Shown: positions 32,400-41,700 of the stretch, one piece after another
How the letters are laid out: every line of letters starts with the position of its first letter
How positions within the stretch are numbered: position 1 is the stretch's first letter
From: Pseudomarimonas salicorniae
GTDB taxonomy: Bacteria; Pseudomonadota; Gammaproteobacteria; Xanthomonadales; Xanthomonadaceae
Direction of reading: 5' to 3'
Length of the DNA stretch: 64,000 bases
NCBI RefSeq assembly: GCF_023156535.1
Contig: NZ_JALNMH010000010.1
Location: 169,504-233,503 of the forward strand
The notes under the pieces: generated by a model
Database searches by the model: none
What the model saw: the letters and a program-made list of their open reading frames with translations, nothing else
Told to the model about the DNA's origin: nothing
Made by a program: the position numbers and the translations under genes

Positions 32400-35009
32400 T
32401 CGAGCCTCCAGCCATTCCTGCAGGGCTTGGGTCCTGGGGCGGCTGGTGCCGTGATCGGTTACCCAGGCGGACAGCAGAGCCGCGGCCTCGCTGTAGCGAT
32501 CTTCAGCATAGGCCGTCCAGAAGCGAATCTCGAGCTGCTCCATCGGCGTGATCGGCACACGCTCGGCGACTAGCGCGGCCGCTGCGGCAGCGCTTGCGCA
32601 GGCCGATGCCCTGCCGGCGCTGCAGTGGGCCTCGGCCGCCCACAGCCACGCCGCGGTCGCGCCTCGCGCCAGCATCGGCGGCGCACCCGACAACTGCTTT
32701 GCGAGTGCTTCGAGTTCTCCCACCGTCGTGGGGTCGCGCCGAAGGTCGACGCGCTGCAGCGAAAGCTGGGCCCGGAGCGGCAGCGGATGCCCTGCCGGTA
32801 CCAGCGCCTGCATCGCTGCGAGCGCCTGCGCCGCGAGGTGCCGGGACTCTTCAAGCTGACCCTGCTCGAACGCGATGTCGCTCAGCACCAAGCGCACTCC
32901 TGCCACATCCATCGACTCCTCACTGCTCAGTCGCTGCGCGATGCCGAGCGCTTTGTCGGCTAGCGTCCTTGCTTCATAGGGGTCGCCCAGGCCAAGTCGG
33001 ATGCGGGCGAGATTGCTCAGGACGCTGGCATAGGCGCCGGTCTCCGGTCGACCCGACTCGTGGCCAGCCTTGGCCACTCGAAGGCTCTGTTCGGCGGCGA
33101 CGAGATCGCCGCGCAGCAGGGCAGAGGTGCCGAGGTTGCCCAGCGTGGTGAGGGCATGGGTGTTCTCCTCCAGTCCACCGCGCTCCCAGGTGTCGAGCGC
33201 CTCGCGGAAGTAGTGCTCGGCCTCGTCGAATCGCAGTGCCTGTAGCAGGCCCACACCCAGGTTGGACTGCTCAATGCCCAGTACCAGCATGCCGGCGTCG
33301 CCAGCCTGGGCGATCATGTCCACGGCTTGCTCCTGCATTGCCAGGCCCTCGTCCTGGCGTCCCTGCTGGCGCAGCCAGTTGGCTCGCGCGGCAAGGATGC
33401 CGCCGCGCAGGCGCGATGCACGTGGTGGCAGCGCCTGGGCAAGCGTTTCGGCCTCCACCAGTGGCGCTTCGGCGGCTACCGCGTCGCCCTGGCGCAGAAG
33501 CACCATGGCGTGGATCTGCGCCGCCATCGCCTGGTCAACGAACGGGGTGTCAGCGTCCACCTGACTGCGGTAGCGTTCGATCAAGGCGCGTGCCGCCGTC
33601 ATGTCCTGCAGGTTGAAATACAGTTCGGCAAGCACCAGCAGCACACGACGACGCAATTCGGGATCATCGGCGTACAGGGTGTCGAGCTGCGCGGCGCTGG
33701 CATCGAGCAGGGCCTTCGCGTTCAGGTCGCTGCCTTGCACCCCGGTCTCGCGGAAGATCAGCATCAGGTGTTCGCGCAAGGCGTCCTGGCGCAGCGCTTC
33801 CAGCCGTGCGCGGTCTCGCTCTTCCGCGGCAATGCGTGCCTGCCAGGTCGTGCCGGCCAATGCCAGCACGAGGCCGAAGAGGGCCAGAACACCGAGCGAC
33901 ACGGGCAGCCGATGACGCTGGAAGAAGCGCCTCGCCACATACCAGCGCTCACCCGCGCGATCGGCGATCGGCAAGCGTCCGCGGACGGCGAGGAGGTCCT
34001 GGCGAAACATCGTGAGCGACGGATAGCGCTTTTCCGGATCGTCCCGGAGACTGCGATCGAGCACGCTGCGCAGGTCCGTGAGCTGGCCGCGGCTTAGTCC
34101 GGTGGAATCCGGCGTGCCAGAAGGCAGCTCGTGCGGCGCATCACCGAAGAGCAGCCAGCCAGCGATCAGACCCAGTTGATACTGATCGCTGGCGGTGGAG
34201 ATCGATTGTCCCGCCCGCTGCTCGGGGCTTGCCCAGCCGGGTGTGAAGCCCCGAGCCGGATGATCGCGATCCTCGCCCACTGAGCGGGCGATGCCGAAGT
34301 CGAGCACGCGCAACCGGCCGTCGTCCTCAACCATCATGTTCGCCGGCTTCAGATCGCCGTGTACCACCAGTTGGCGGTGGGCGTAGGCGACCGCATCGAT
34401 CGCCTGCAACAGCAGATCGAGTCGTGTGTTGAAGTCGGGCTGGGTTTCGCGCACGAGATGATCGAGCCGGCGTCCCTCGATCTGCTCCATGGCAAGCCAG
34501 GGGAAGCCCTCGGCGTCGACGCCGCCGTCGATCAGGGTGGCAAGGCCGGGGTGGCTGAGCCGGGCGAGCAGGGCGCGCTCGGCGGCGAGGTGCTCGGCGG
34601 CCTGTTCGCGGTCGAGCAGGGGCGTATCGAGGATGCGCTTGATCGCCACCTGCTGGGCGAACTGGCCATCGTCGCGATGCGCGCTGTAGACCTCGCCCAT
34701 GCCACCATGGCCGAGCAGGGCATCGATCACAAAGGCGCCGATCCGCGTGCCGGCGGCCAGCGGGGTCGCCTGCATCAGCTGGCGGGCCGCCGCGCCGGTC
34801 AGCCCTTCGCGTGCCGTGCCGGCGTCAAAGGCGTCGAGGAGGCGGGCCACGATGCCGGCGAGGGCCGGATCCTCGCGGTGCAGGGCGGCGATGCGCGCCT
34901 CGCGGGTGGGGGTGTCAGCGTCAAGCAGGGCGTCAAGCTCGGCATCGGCGCGCTGCATGCGGGCTGCATCGAGCGTGGCCGCTGGAGCGGGGTGCGAAGG
35001 ACTGTCCAT
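32385..35009 (-). CDS. Membrane Ser/Thr protein kinase with TPR domain
   Basis: The 874-aa kinase has a short N-terminal helical region and then a protein kinase domain: glycine loop 'LLGHGGMGEVY' (100-107), ATP lysine in 'VAIK' (124), catalytic 'HGDLKPANMMV' (Asp 219) and 'DFGIAR' (237). The residue before the catalytic Asp is Gly, not Arg, so it is a non-RD kinase. One membrane span lies at about 369-387 (PVSLGVLALFGLVLALAG), followed by a large periplasmic region of TPR-like helices ('LTTLGNLGTSALLRGDLVAA', 'YASVLSNLARIRLGLGDP'). It is divergent from an ECF sigma factor gene; such pairs are known from kinase-controlled ECF groups. Start 35009 or 35021. Confidence 0.9.
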   Translation of the reverse strand: MDSPSHPAPAATLDAARMQRADAELDALLDADTPTREARIAALHREDPALAGIVARLLDAFDAGTAREGLTGAAARQLMQATPLAAGTRIGAFVIDALLGHGGMGEVYSAHRDDGQFAQQVAIKRILDTPLLDREQAAEHLAAERALLARLSHPGLATLIDGGVDAEGFPWLAMEQIEGRRLDHLVRETQPDFNTRLDLLLQAIDAVAYAHRQLVVHGDLKPANMMVEDDGRLRVLDFGIARSVGEDRDHPARGFTPGWASPEQRAGQSISTASDQYQLGLIAGWLLFGDAPHELPSGTPDSTGLSRGQLTDLRSVLDRSLRDDPEKRYPSLTMFRQDLLAVRGRLPIADRAGERWYVARRFFQRHRLPVSLGVLALFGLVLALAGTTWQARIAAEERDRARLEALRQDALREHLMLIFRETGVQGSDLNAKALLDASAAQLDTLYADDPELRRRVLLVLAELYFNLQDMTAARALIERYRSQVDADTPFVDQAMAAQIHAMVLLRQGDAVAAEAPLVEAETLAQALPPRASRLRGGILAARANWLRQQGRQDEGLAMQEQAVDMIAQAGDAGMLVLGIEQSNLGVGLLQALRFDEAEHYFREALDTWERGGLEENTHALTTLGNLGTSALLRGDLVAAEQSLRVAKAGHESGRPETGAYASVLSNLARIRLGLGDPYEARTLADKALGIAQRLSSEESMDVAGVRLVLSDIAFEQGQLEESRHLAAQALAAMQALVPAGHPLPLRAQLSLQRVDLRRDPTTVGELEALAKQLSGAPPMLARGATAAWLWAAEAHCSAGRASACASAAAAAALVAERVPITPMEQLEIRFWTAYAEDRYSEAAALLSAWVTDHGTSRPRTQALQEWLEARLRRD

Positions 35010-35076
35010 GCTCGCGAGCATAGCGTCCGCGCCGCGAGGATCGAAATGCCGCTCCGAGGCGTGCGACAGTATGCGC

Positions 35077-35700
35077 ATGAGCGCACCCGAGGACACCACC
35101 GCCAGCGCCGTCGCCGGCGAGCTCCAGGCCTTGATCGATGGCTGGCGCCGCGGCGAGGGGAGGGCCGCCGACCGGCTGTTCGCCCACCTCTACCCCGAGT
35201 TGCAGCGACTGGCCGCGCGTGCCCTGGCGCCGCATCGACGCGGGCCGACCCTGGACACCGGCGCCCTGGTGCAGGAAGCCTGCCTGCGCCTGCTGGGCAG
35301 CGCCCTGACGCCGGAGAACGCCCTGCACCTGAAGGCGATCGCCGCCTCGGCGATGCGTCAGATCGTGGTCGACCACGCGCGCCGGCATCTGGCCGGCAAG
35401 CGTGGTGGCGACTGGCTGCAGGTCACCCTGGGCGCCACCGCCGAGCAGTTGCCCGTCGAGCAGGTCGGGCCGGCCGACGTGGTCGAGGTGGAGCAGGCCC
35501 TGCAGCGACTGACGGCGCTGGGCGAGCGGCCGGTACGGGTGGTCGAGTGCCGCTTCTTTGCCGGCCTGAGTGAGCAGGAGACCGCCGAAGCCCTCGGCCT
35601 ATCGCGCAGCACCGTGCAGCGCGAATGGCGTCGGGCCCAAGCCTGGATGGCCGTGCTCAAGGAGGGCCAGAGGGGCGTGGCGGGTGATTCACGGACATAG
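35077..35700 (+). CDS. ECF-type RNA polymerase sigma factor (kinase-associated type)
   Basis: The 207-aa protein has sigma region 2 ('ALIDGWRRGEGRAADRLFAH', 'LYPELQRLAARAL', 'LVQEACLRLLG') and region 4 helix-turn-helix ('RVVECRFFAGLSEQETAEAL', 'GLSRSTVQREWRRAQAW'). 'AIAASAMRQIVVDHARRHLA' in region 2 is characteristic of the ECF family commonly found beside Ser/Thr kinases in xanthomonads. No anti-sigma factor gene is adjacent. The TPR kinase divergent from it, 67 nt away, is the likely regulator, by phosphorylation rather than sequestration (inference from comparable systems). ATG 35071 is an alternative start. Confidence 0.9.
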   Translation: MSAPEDTTASAVAGELQALIDGWRRGEGRAADRLFAHLYPELQRLAARALAPHRRGPTLDTGALVQEACLRLLGSALTPENALHLKAIAASAMRQIVVDHARRHLAGKRGGDWLQVTLGATAEQLPVEQVGPADVVEVEQALQRLTALGERPVRVVECRFFAGLSEQETAEALGLSRSTVQREWRRAQAWMAVLKEGQRGVAGDSRT

Positions 35701-35704
35701 CGGG

Positions 35705-35710
35705 TAGAAT
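35705..35710 (+). promoter_or_regulatory. Possible -10 element for ribH
   Basis: TAGAAT lies 30 nt upstream of the ribH ATG, right after the sigma-factor stop. No good -35 is visible at 17 nt. The separation of ribH from ribB by 8.6 kb makes a local promoter here likely. Confidence 0.35.
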
Positions 35711-35739
35711 GCTCGCCCGTTTTTCCCCGCATGCTTTCC

Positions 35740-36207
35740 ATGGCCCACTTTGAAGGCGACCTGCGCATCGCTGCCGGTCATCGCTTCGCCATCGTCGCCA
35801 GCCGCTGGAACCCGCGCATCGTCGATGCCCTGGTCGACGGCGCGCGGCGCACCTTTGCCGGCAACGGTCTCGACCCGGACGCGCTGGACGTGATCCGGGT
35901 GCCCGGCGCCTGGGAGATCCCGCTGGCGGTGCAGCGCGCGGCCTGCTCCGGCCGCTACCGCGCGGTGGTCGCGCTGGGCTGCGTGGTGCGCGGTGACACC
36001 CGGCACTACGAGCATGTGGCCGATCGCTGTGCCGAGGCCCTGATGCGCGTATCGTTGGATGAAGGCATTCCGGTTGCCAACGGTGTCCTGGCCGTGGAGC
36101 GACACGAGGATGCGGAAGCGCGCGCCGGTGGCGCGCATGGCAACAAGGGTGAGGAAGCGGCGCTGGCCGCGCTGGAGATGGCGCAATTGATCGAGCAGCT
36201 GGCATGA
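35740..36207 (+). CDS. ribH: 6,7-dimethyl-8-ribityllumazine synthase
   Basis: RibH condenses dihydroxybutanone phosphate (from RibB) with the RibD product to make lumazine, the substrate of RibE. The 155-aa protein has '[20 protein letters not shown]', '[20 protein letters not shown]', '[20 protein letters not shown]' and '[20 protein letters not shown]', covering the canonical substrate site. Start at MAHFEGDLR (35740), with an in-frame ATG at 35731 as the alternative. Its stop overlaps nusB by 4 nt. In relatives it follows ribB directly; here 8.6 kb intervenes. Confidence 0.97.
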   Translation: MAHFEGDLRIAAGHRFAIVASRWNPRIVDALVDGARRTFAGNGLDPDALDVIRVPGAWEIPLAVQRAACSGRYRAVVALGCVVRGDTRHYEHVADRCAEALMRVSLDEGIPVANGVLAVERHEDAEARAGGAHGNKGEEAALAALEMAQLIEQLA

Positions 36208-36665
36208 AGACGCGACGCAGCGATGGCATCGACCCGGTTCTGCGGTCGCGGGCGCGCAAGCGCGCGCTGCAGGCGGTCTACGCCTGGCAGATGAATGGCG
36301 GCCCGGTGGAGCGCGTCATCGAGGAATTCGCCCACGAGCAGGCCCGCGAGCAGGCCGACCTTGGTTACTTCGAGGATCTGCTGCGCGGCCTCATCGCCCA
36401 CGTCGAGGACATCGACGCTGCGCTGCTGCCCTTCCTGGACCGCCCGGTCGACCAGGTCGATCCGGTGGAGCGCGGGGTGTTGAGGCTGGCCGCCTACGAG
36501 CTGAAGTATCGCCCCGACGTTCCGTATCGGGTGGTGCTCAACGAGGCCGTCGAGACGGCCAAGCGCTTCGGTGCCGACCACGGGCACACCTATGTGAACG
36601 GGGTCCTCGACCGCGCCTGCAGCGAGTGGCGGGCCGCCGAGTCCGCCGCGTCGCGGCGCCGCTGA
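36204..36665 (+). CDS. nusB: Transcription antitermination factor NusB
   Basis: NusB binds boxA RNA with NusE to promote antitermination of rRNA operons. The 153-aa all-helical protein shows '[18 protein letters not shown]' at the start, '[20 protein letters not shown]', '[20 protein letters not shown]', '[20 protein letters not shown]' and 'YVNGVLDR', the full set of NusB landmarks. Overlaps ribH by 4 nt. Confidence 0.97.
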   Translation: MKTRRSDGIDPVLRSRARKRALQAVYAWQMNGGPVERVIEEFAHEQAREQADLGYFEDLLRGLIAHVEDIDAALLPFLDRPVDQVDPVERGVLRLAAYELKYRPDVPYRVVLNEAVETAKRFGADHGHTYVNGVLDRACSEWRAAESAASRRR

Positions 36666-36675
36666 GCCGCCAGGG

Positions 36676-37146
36676 TCAGTAGAAGCGGCGCGACTCCAGG
36701 CCGTCCGAGAACAGACCCTCGCGGTCGATGGGCGGCCCCGGCTCGCCGCGCGCGCCCTGCTTGATCCAGTCAAAGATAAGGCCCTGCTCGAATGCCGGCA
36801 GCGGCTGGCCTGCCAGTGGCATTCGACTCCTGCCATCACCCGGCAGGTTGCAGTTGATCTTGTCGAAGAGCCGGCTCTGCAGCGGCTGTCCCGGGCGCAC
36901 ATAGGTGTCGATCAGCTTGTAGATCGCGTCGACGTTCTGGTCGCTGACATCCGGCCGCTGGCCCGGACCGTGGCAGTTGATGCAGCGCGAGACCAGGATT
37001 GGTTTGACCTCGGTTTGCCAGTCGACCGCGAAGGCGATCGGTTCGCCGCGCAGGTCGTCGCATTCGCTGCCCACCTGGGAGAGCGCGGGCAGGGCGGTCA
37101 GGCCGAGGGCGGCGGCCAGAAGCAGGTGTCGCGGGAAAACCGTCAA
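36676..37146 (-). CDS. Exported c-type-cytochrome-like protein with GDGFE-like tail
   Basis: The 156-aa protein has a signal peptide (MTVFPRHLLLAAALGLTALPALS) and one haem c motif CINCH within 'VKPILVSRCINCHGPGQRPD', the pattern of short PSCyt1-type cytochrome domains. A likely distal ligand lies in the 'SRMPLAGQPL' segment. The end 'REGLFSDGLESRRFY' looks like a variant of the FGDGFE tail seen at 27160. It lies antisense between nusB and thiL, 10 nt from nusB, interrupting the usual nusB-thiL adjacency, which suggests local insertion. Redox partner unknown. Confidence 0.75.
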   Translation of the reverse strand: MTVFPRHLLLAAALGLTALPALSQVGSECDDLRGEPIAFAVDWQTEVKPILVSRCINCHGPGQRPDVSDQNVDAIYKLIDTYVRPGQPLQSRLFDKINCNLPGDGRSRMPLAGQPLPAFEQGLIFDWIKQGARGEPGPPIDREGLFSDGLESRRFY

Positions 37147-37296
37147 GCCAGGCTCCAGAGCCGGAGGATGCAGGGCACGCTATCCGCAGCGGCGACCCCG
37201 GCTCAAGCCCCGCGGCGCAACTGCGGACCGGCGGCGGCAGGCATGGGTGCGGGCGGCTGTGCCAACATGGCGGTTTCCGTCAGGGCAGGCTCCCGC

Positions 37297-38247
37297 ATGG
37301 CCGAGTTCGAGCTGATCGCGATGATCCGCGAGCGCTGCGCCGCGCAGCGCGAGGTGCTGCTCGGTATCGGCGATGACTGCGCCCTGCTCTCCTTGCCGCC
37401 GGGCCAACAGCTCGCGGTGAGTTGCGACACGCTGAACGCCGACGTCCACTTCGACGCCGCGCACGCCGCCGCCGACATCGGCTACAAGGCGGCCGCCGTG
37501 AATCTGAGCGACCTCGCCGCGATGGGCGCGGAGCCCGCCTGGTGCACGCTGTCCCTGTCGATGCCCAGCGCCGACCGCGCCTGGCTGTCAGGCCTGCTCG
37601 ACGGCTTCCTCGAGCTCTGCGCGGCGCATCGGGTGGCCCTGGTCGGCGGCGACACCACGCGCGGCCCGCTCTCGCTCTGCGTCACCGCGATGGGCTGGTT
37701 GCCCCACGGCCGGGCGCTGCGCCGCGATGCGGCCCGGGTCGGCGACGACCTCTGGGTCACCGGCTCGCTGGGTGACGCATCGGCCGCGCTGGCGCTGGGC
37801 GAAGCGGCCGGCCGCTACCTGCGTGGGCGGCTGCTGCGGCCGACACCCAGGGTGGATGCAGGGCGCGCCCTTCTGCGCCTGGCCCACGCGGCGATCGACC
37901 TTTCGGACGGGCTTCACGGCGATCTCGGACACGTGCTGCGGGCCTCCTCGGCGGGCGCCGACCTTCAGCTGGGCGCATTGCCCGCATCGCAGGCACTCAT
38001 CGAGGCCTTCCCCGAGCGCGAGGCGCGTTGGAACCACCAGCTGTGCGGGGGCGACGACTATGAACTGGCCTTTACCGCCGACCCCTCGCAGCGTCGGGCG
38101 GTCGAGGAGGCGCTGCAGGCAGTGGGGGTGCTCGCCACGCGCATCGGCAGCCTGCGCGCCGAGCCCGGTCTCCGCCTGATGTTGCCGGAAGGCGGATCCT
38201 GGGAGCCGGCGGCGGGGGCCTGGCAACATTTCGGCGAGGCGACATGA
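37297..38247 (+). CDS. thiL: Thiamine-monophosphate kinase
   Basis: ThiL phosphorylates thiamine monophosphate to the diphosphate cofactor. The 316-aa protein shows 'LLGIGDDCALLSLPPGQQL', 'DIGYKAAAVNLSDLAAMGA' and 'ALVGGDTTRGP', then 'LWVTGSLGDASAALALG', and 'AIDLSDGLHGDLGHVLRASS', the AIRS-like ATP/Mg and substrate motifs. Start at MAEFELIAMIR (37297), the universal N-terminal region. It overlaps pgpA by 4 nt. Confidence 0.96.
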   Translation: MAEFELIAMIRERCAAQREVLLGIGDDCALLSLPPGQQLAVSCDTLNADVHFDAAHAAADIGYKAAAVNLSDLAAMGAEPAWCTLSLSMPSADRAWLSGLLDGFLELCAAHRVALVGGDTTRGPLSLCVTAMGWLPHGRALRRDAARVGDDLWVTGSLGDASAALALGEAAGRYLRGRLLRPTPRVDAGRALLRLAHAAIDLSDGLHGDLGHVLRASSAGADLQLGALPASQALIEAFPEREARWNHQLCGGDDYELAFTADPSQRRAVEEALQAVGVLATRIGSLRAEPGLRLMLPEGGSWEPAAGAWQHFGEAT

Positions 38248-38711
38248 GTCGACCACCGGCCTGGCATTGGCAGGTGCTGCTCGCGAGCGGACTGGGCAGT
38301 GGCCTGGCGCCGCGGGCGCCGGGTACCTTCGGGTCCCTGGCGGCGCTGTTGCCCTGGTGGCTGCTGCGTCCGCTGCCGGCCTGGGCCTATCTCGCGGTCA
38401 CCGTCCTGGTCTTCGTGCTCGGCGTCTGGGTCAGCGAACGGCTGACCCGACAGCCCGGCAGCGAGGACCCGGGCTGGATCGTCATCGACGAATGGGTGGG
38501 GCTGTGGCTGGCCCTCTTCCTGCTGCCGCAGGGCTGGCCTTGGGTTCTCGCCGGCTTCGTCCTGTTCCGGCTTTTCGACATCGCCAAGCCCTGGCCGGTC
38601 GGCTGGGCCGACCGCAGCCTGGGGGGCGGGCTTGGCGTGATGGCCGATGACGCGCTGGCCGGGCTGATGGCACTGGGCTGCCTTCAGCTGGTCGCGCTCT
38701 GGCTCGCCTGA
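38244..38711 (+). CDS. pgpA: Phosphatidylglycerophosphatase A
   Basis: PgpA removes phosphate from phosphatidylglycerophosphate in the inner membrane. The 155-aa protein contains 'LASGLGSGLAPRAPGTFGSL', 'DPGWIVIDEWVGLWLALF' and 'FRLFDIAKPWPVGWADR', the acidic and arginine active-site motifs of the family, with about four membrane helices. Overlaps thiL by 4 nt, as in E. coli, and ends 6 nt from the convergent RCC1 gene. Confidence 0.96.
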   Translation: MSRPPAWHWQVLLASGLGSGLAPRAPGTFGSLAALLPWWLLRPLPAWAYLAVTVLVFVLGVWVSERLTRQPGSEDPGWIVIDEWVGLWLALFLLPQGWPWVLAGFVLFRLFDIAKPWPVGWADRSLGGGLGVMADDALAGLMALGCLQLVALWLA

Positions 38712-38717
38712 GCCCCG

Positions 38718-41700
38718 CTACTCCGGCGCCGCATCCTGCGAGCGGCAGATGTTGGCCTCGTCGCCGACCAGCAGGCGGACGATGCGCCGGGTCTGGTCCA
38801 CCGTCCCGATCCGGTAGCTGAAGTCAGCGGTCTCGCCGTCGATGAAGCGAAGCGTTGTGGAGCCGATGATGTCGGCGCCCGGGCTCGGCTCGGCTCCGTC
38901 GATGGCCGAGAAGGGCGTGCCGTTCTGCTGGCGGAAGATGTCTCCACTGAAGCTGCCGTCGGGCTGGCGTGTGGTGGTGAGCAGGAAGAAGACCGCCTCG
39001 CCATCGGTGTCGTAGGTGTACCAGATCGCCACCAGCAGCTCGTCGACGTGGAACAGGGTGAGCCCCCAGCCGGCGTCGGCGCCGCTGCCGGTCCACAGGT
39101 CGGTGTAGTTGGCGGCGTCGGCCCGGCTGAGCGTGGCCGAGGTCGAACAGGCGAAGGTGCGGTTGCCAAAGGGGAAGCGGCTGAGCGTCTTGCTCTGGCT
39201 GATGCCGCCGACGGTGTAGTCGAAGGCCAGTTCGTCCTCGCCGCTGTAGCGCAGCGTGAGCTCGCCCACGGGCGTGACCGACTGCGCTGCCGGCCCGTCG
39301 ATCTGGGCCAGGGGGGTCCCGGTGAATCGGAACAGGTCGCCGCGGAAGCTGCCGTCGGCCTGCGGGAAGGCGCCGGCGGCGATGAACCAGGTCGGCTCGC
39401 CGTCGCTGTCATAGGTGAACCATGTCGGCGCGAGCACGCTGCCCTGGTCGAACACGGTCAGCCCCCAGCCGCTTTCGGTCGAGACCCACCAGGTTGCCGA
39501 TCGCTTGCCGCTGGACAGCGGGTTGCTGCGGGTGAACACATTGTTCCCGCCCCCGGTCAGTCCGCCGAGCAGCTTGGCGCTGGTGTCGAACGCGATCTGG
39601 CTGCCGTCGAGGTTCAGCGCCGGCGAATCTGCGGGCGCATCGGCCTCGCCGCCGGTGTCCGACTGTGCCAGGCGGACGATGTCTCCGGTCTCGAGGTCGG
39701 CGACATGGACATCGGCGAGATCGTTGTTGTCGGGCAGGGAGAGGTCGAGGTTGGGCGCATCGGAGACGAAGGCGAGCTGGCTGCCGTCCCCTGACAGCGC
39801 CGCCTGGCTTGATGCACCGGTCGAATCGCCGCCGTCCACGCTGGCGCTGGCCCGCTCGAGGCTGCCGGCGGTGGAGACGTAGATGTCGGGCAGCAGGTTG
39901 AGGTCGTCGGCGCCGTGCGCGTGGTCGGTCTCGAAGGCGACCACGCTGCCCGAGTCGTCGATGCTCGGCGCGCTGCTGCCGGCGCTGCCGCAGCTCTCTG
40001 CAGACGTGCCGGCGGGGGGACTGACCACCTGGGTGGCGCCGGTCAGCATATTGCGCAGGAGGACCTGGCTCTGCGCCTCAGGACAGCTCGAGGGCGTCGT
40101 GGTGGCGTTCTTCGCCGTGCTCTCCCAGGCCACCCACTGCCCGTCGGCCGAGAGCACCGGCGCCGTCGACAGGTCATCGGTGTTGGTCGAGGTCGACTGC
40201 CCGTCGCCGCCCACCGACTTGCAGGAGACGCAGACCGCCTGGCCGACCGTCAGCGCCTCGCCCCCGTCGTCGAAGAGTGGCGCCCAGTAGACCTGGGGCA
40301 CGCCGGGCGTGCCTTCGGCGGGATCATCGGGTACCTCGGTGAACACCACAGCATTGGCGGAGGCCGAGAGCTGGGGCGCCGGCTGCGTGCCGGGTTCGGC
40401 CTCCGCGTCGGCGCTGGTGGTGGCGACCTGCTGGGTGGTGCCGGTCAGCATGTTGCGCAGGAAGACCGAGCTGCCGCCCCCCTTGCGCCGTTCCGCCGCC
40501 TGCTTGGCGGTTTCGCCATAGACGCGCTTGACGGCCGCGTCGCGGGCCACGAACAGCACGCGCTGGCCGTCTCCGCTGAGTGACGGAAGGCGTGCCGCGC
40601 CGCTGACCGGGGATTCGTCGTTGCCGAGGCTGACCCGCTCGATCTCGCCCGACTCGCGATCAAGACGGAAGACGTCAGCCTGGCCATCTCCGTCGCCGGG
40701 CACCAGGTTGCCGGCGCGCGACTCGAACACCACATAGCGGCCGCTGGCATCGAGCAGGGACTTGCGACTGTCGCCGTCGGCCTCGGCGGTGACCGCGCTG
40801 ATCTGCCGCGGACGCGCGTTCACCACGACATCCTGCGGGCGCGCCTGGCCGAACAGGGTGCCGTCGCCGAGCTGGCCGAAGCTGTTGTCACCCCAGCACA
40901 GCACGCGGCCGCCCGGCGCGACGACGCAGCTGTGCCCGATGCCGAGGTCGATCCGGGTCGCCCCCGCGGCCAGTCCGGCGACCGGGGTCGGGCGCGGCCT
41001 CGATATCTGCGAGTTGTCGCCCACGGCGCCAAGGAAGTTGGAGCCCCAGCAGCGCACGCCGCCACGCGCGCCGATCACGCAGCTGTGCGAATCGCCGAGC
41101 GAGAGATCCACGATGCCCCCGGCCAGCGCCGGCACCGGCGCCGGCACCAGCCGGTCCTGCTCGCTGCCGTCGCCCAGCAGCAGGCCGAAGAAGGCATCGC
41201 CCCAGCAGGCCACCGAGCCGTCCGTGCGCAGGGCGCAGCTGTGCCGGGTGCCCAGGGCGACGCGATCGACGCCCGAGCCGAGCGAAGTCACCGGCGTCGG
41301 ACGCGATCGGTTGCTGCGCGTGCCGTCGCCGATCTGCCCCTCGTTGTTGAGCCCCCAGCAGAACAGGGCGCCGGTCTGCAGCACGGCGCAGGTGTGCAGC
41401 TGTCCGGCGGCGATGAAGCGGGCAGGGCCGGGCAGGCCGGAGACCTCCCGCGGGGACGGCGCGGCCGCGGTGGTGCCGAGGCCGAGCTGGCCCTCGTCGT
41501 TGCCACCCCAGCACAGCACCACGCCGTTGTCGCGCAGCGCGCAGCTGTGCTTGCGGCCCAATGCCAGCGCCCGCACTCCGGCGGACAGGCCGGAAACGTC
41601 CACGGCGCGATCCTGGTTCTGCCCCGAGCCGTCGCCGAGCTGGCCTTCCTGGTTGTAGCCCCAGCACTTTACGCCGCCGCTGGCGGTGATCGCGCAGCTG

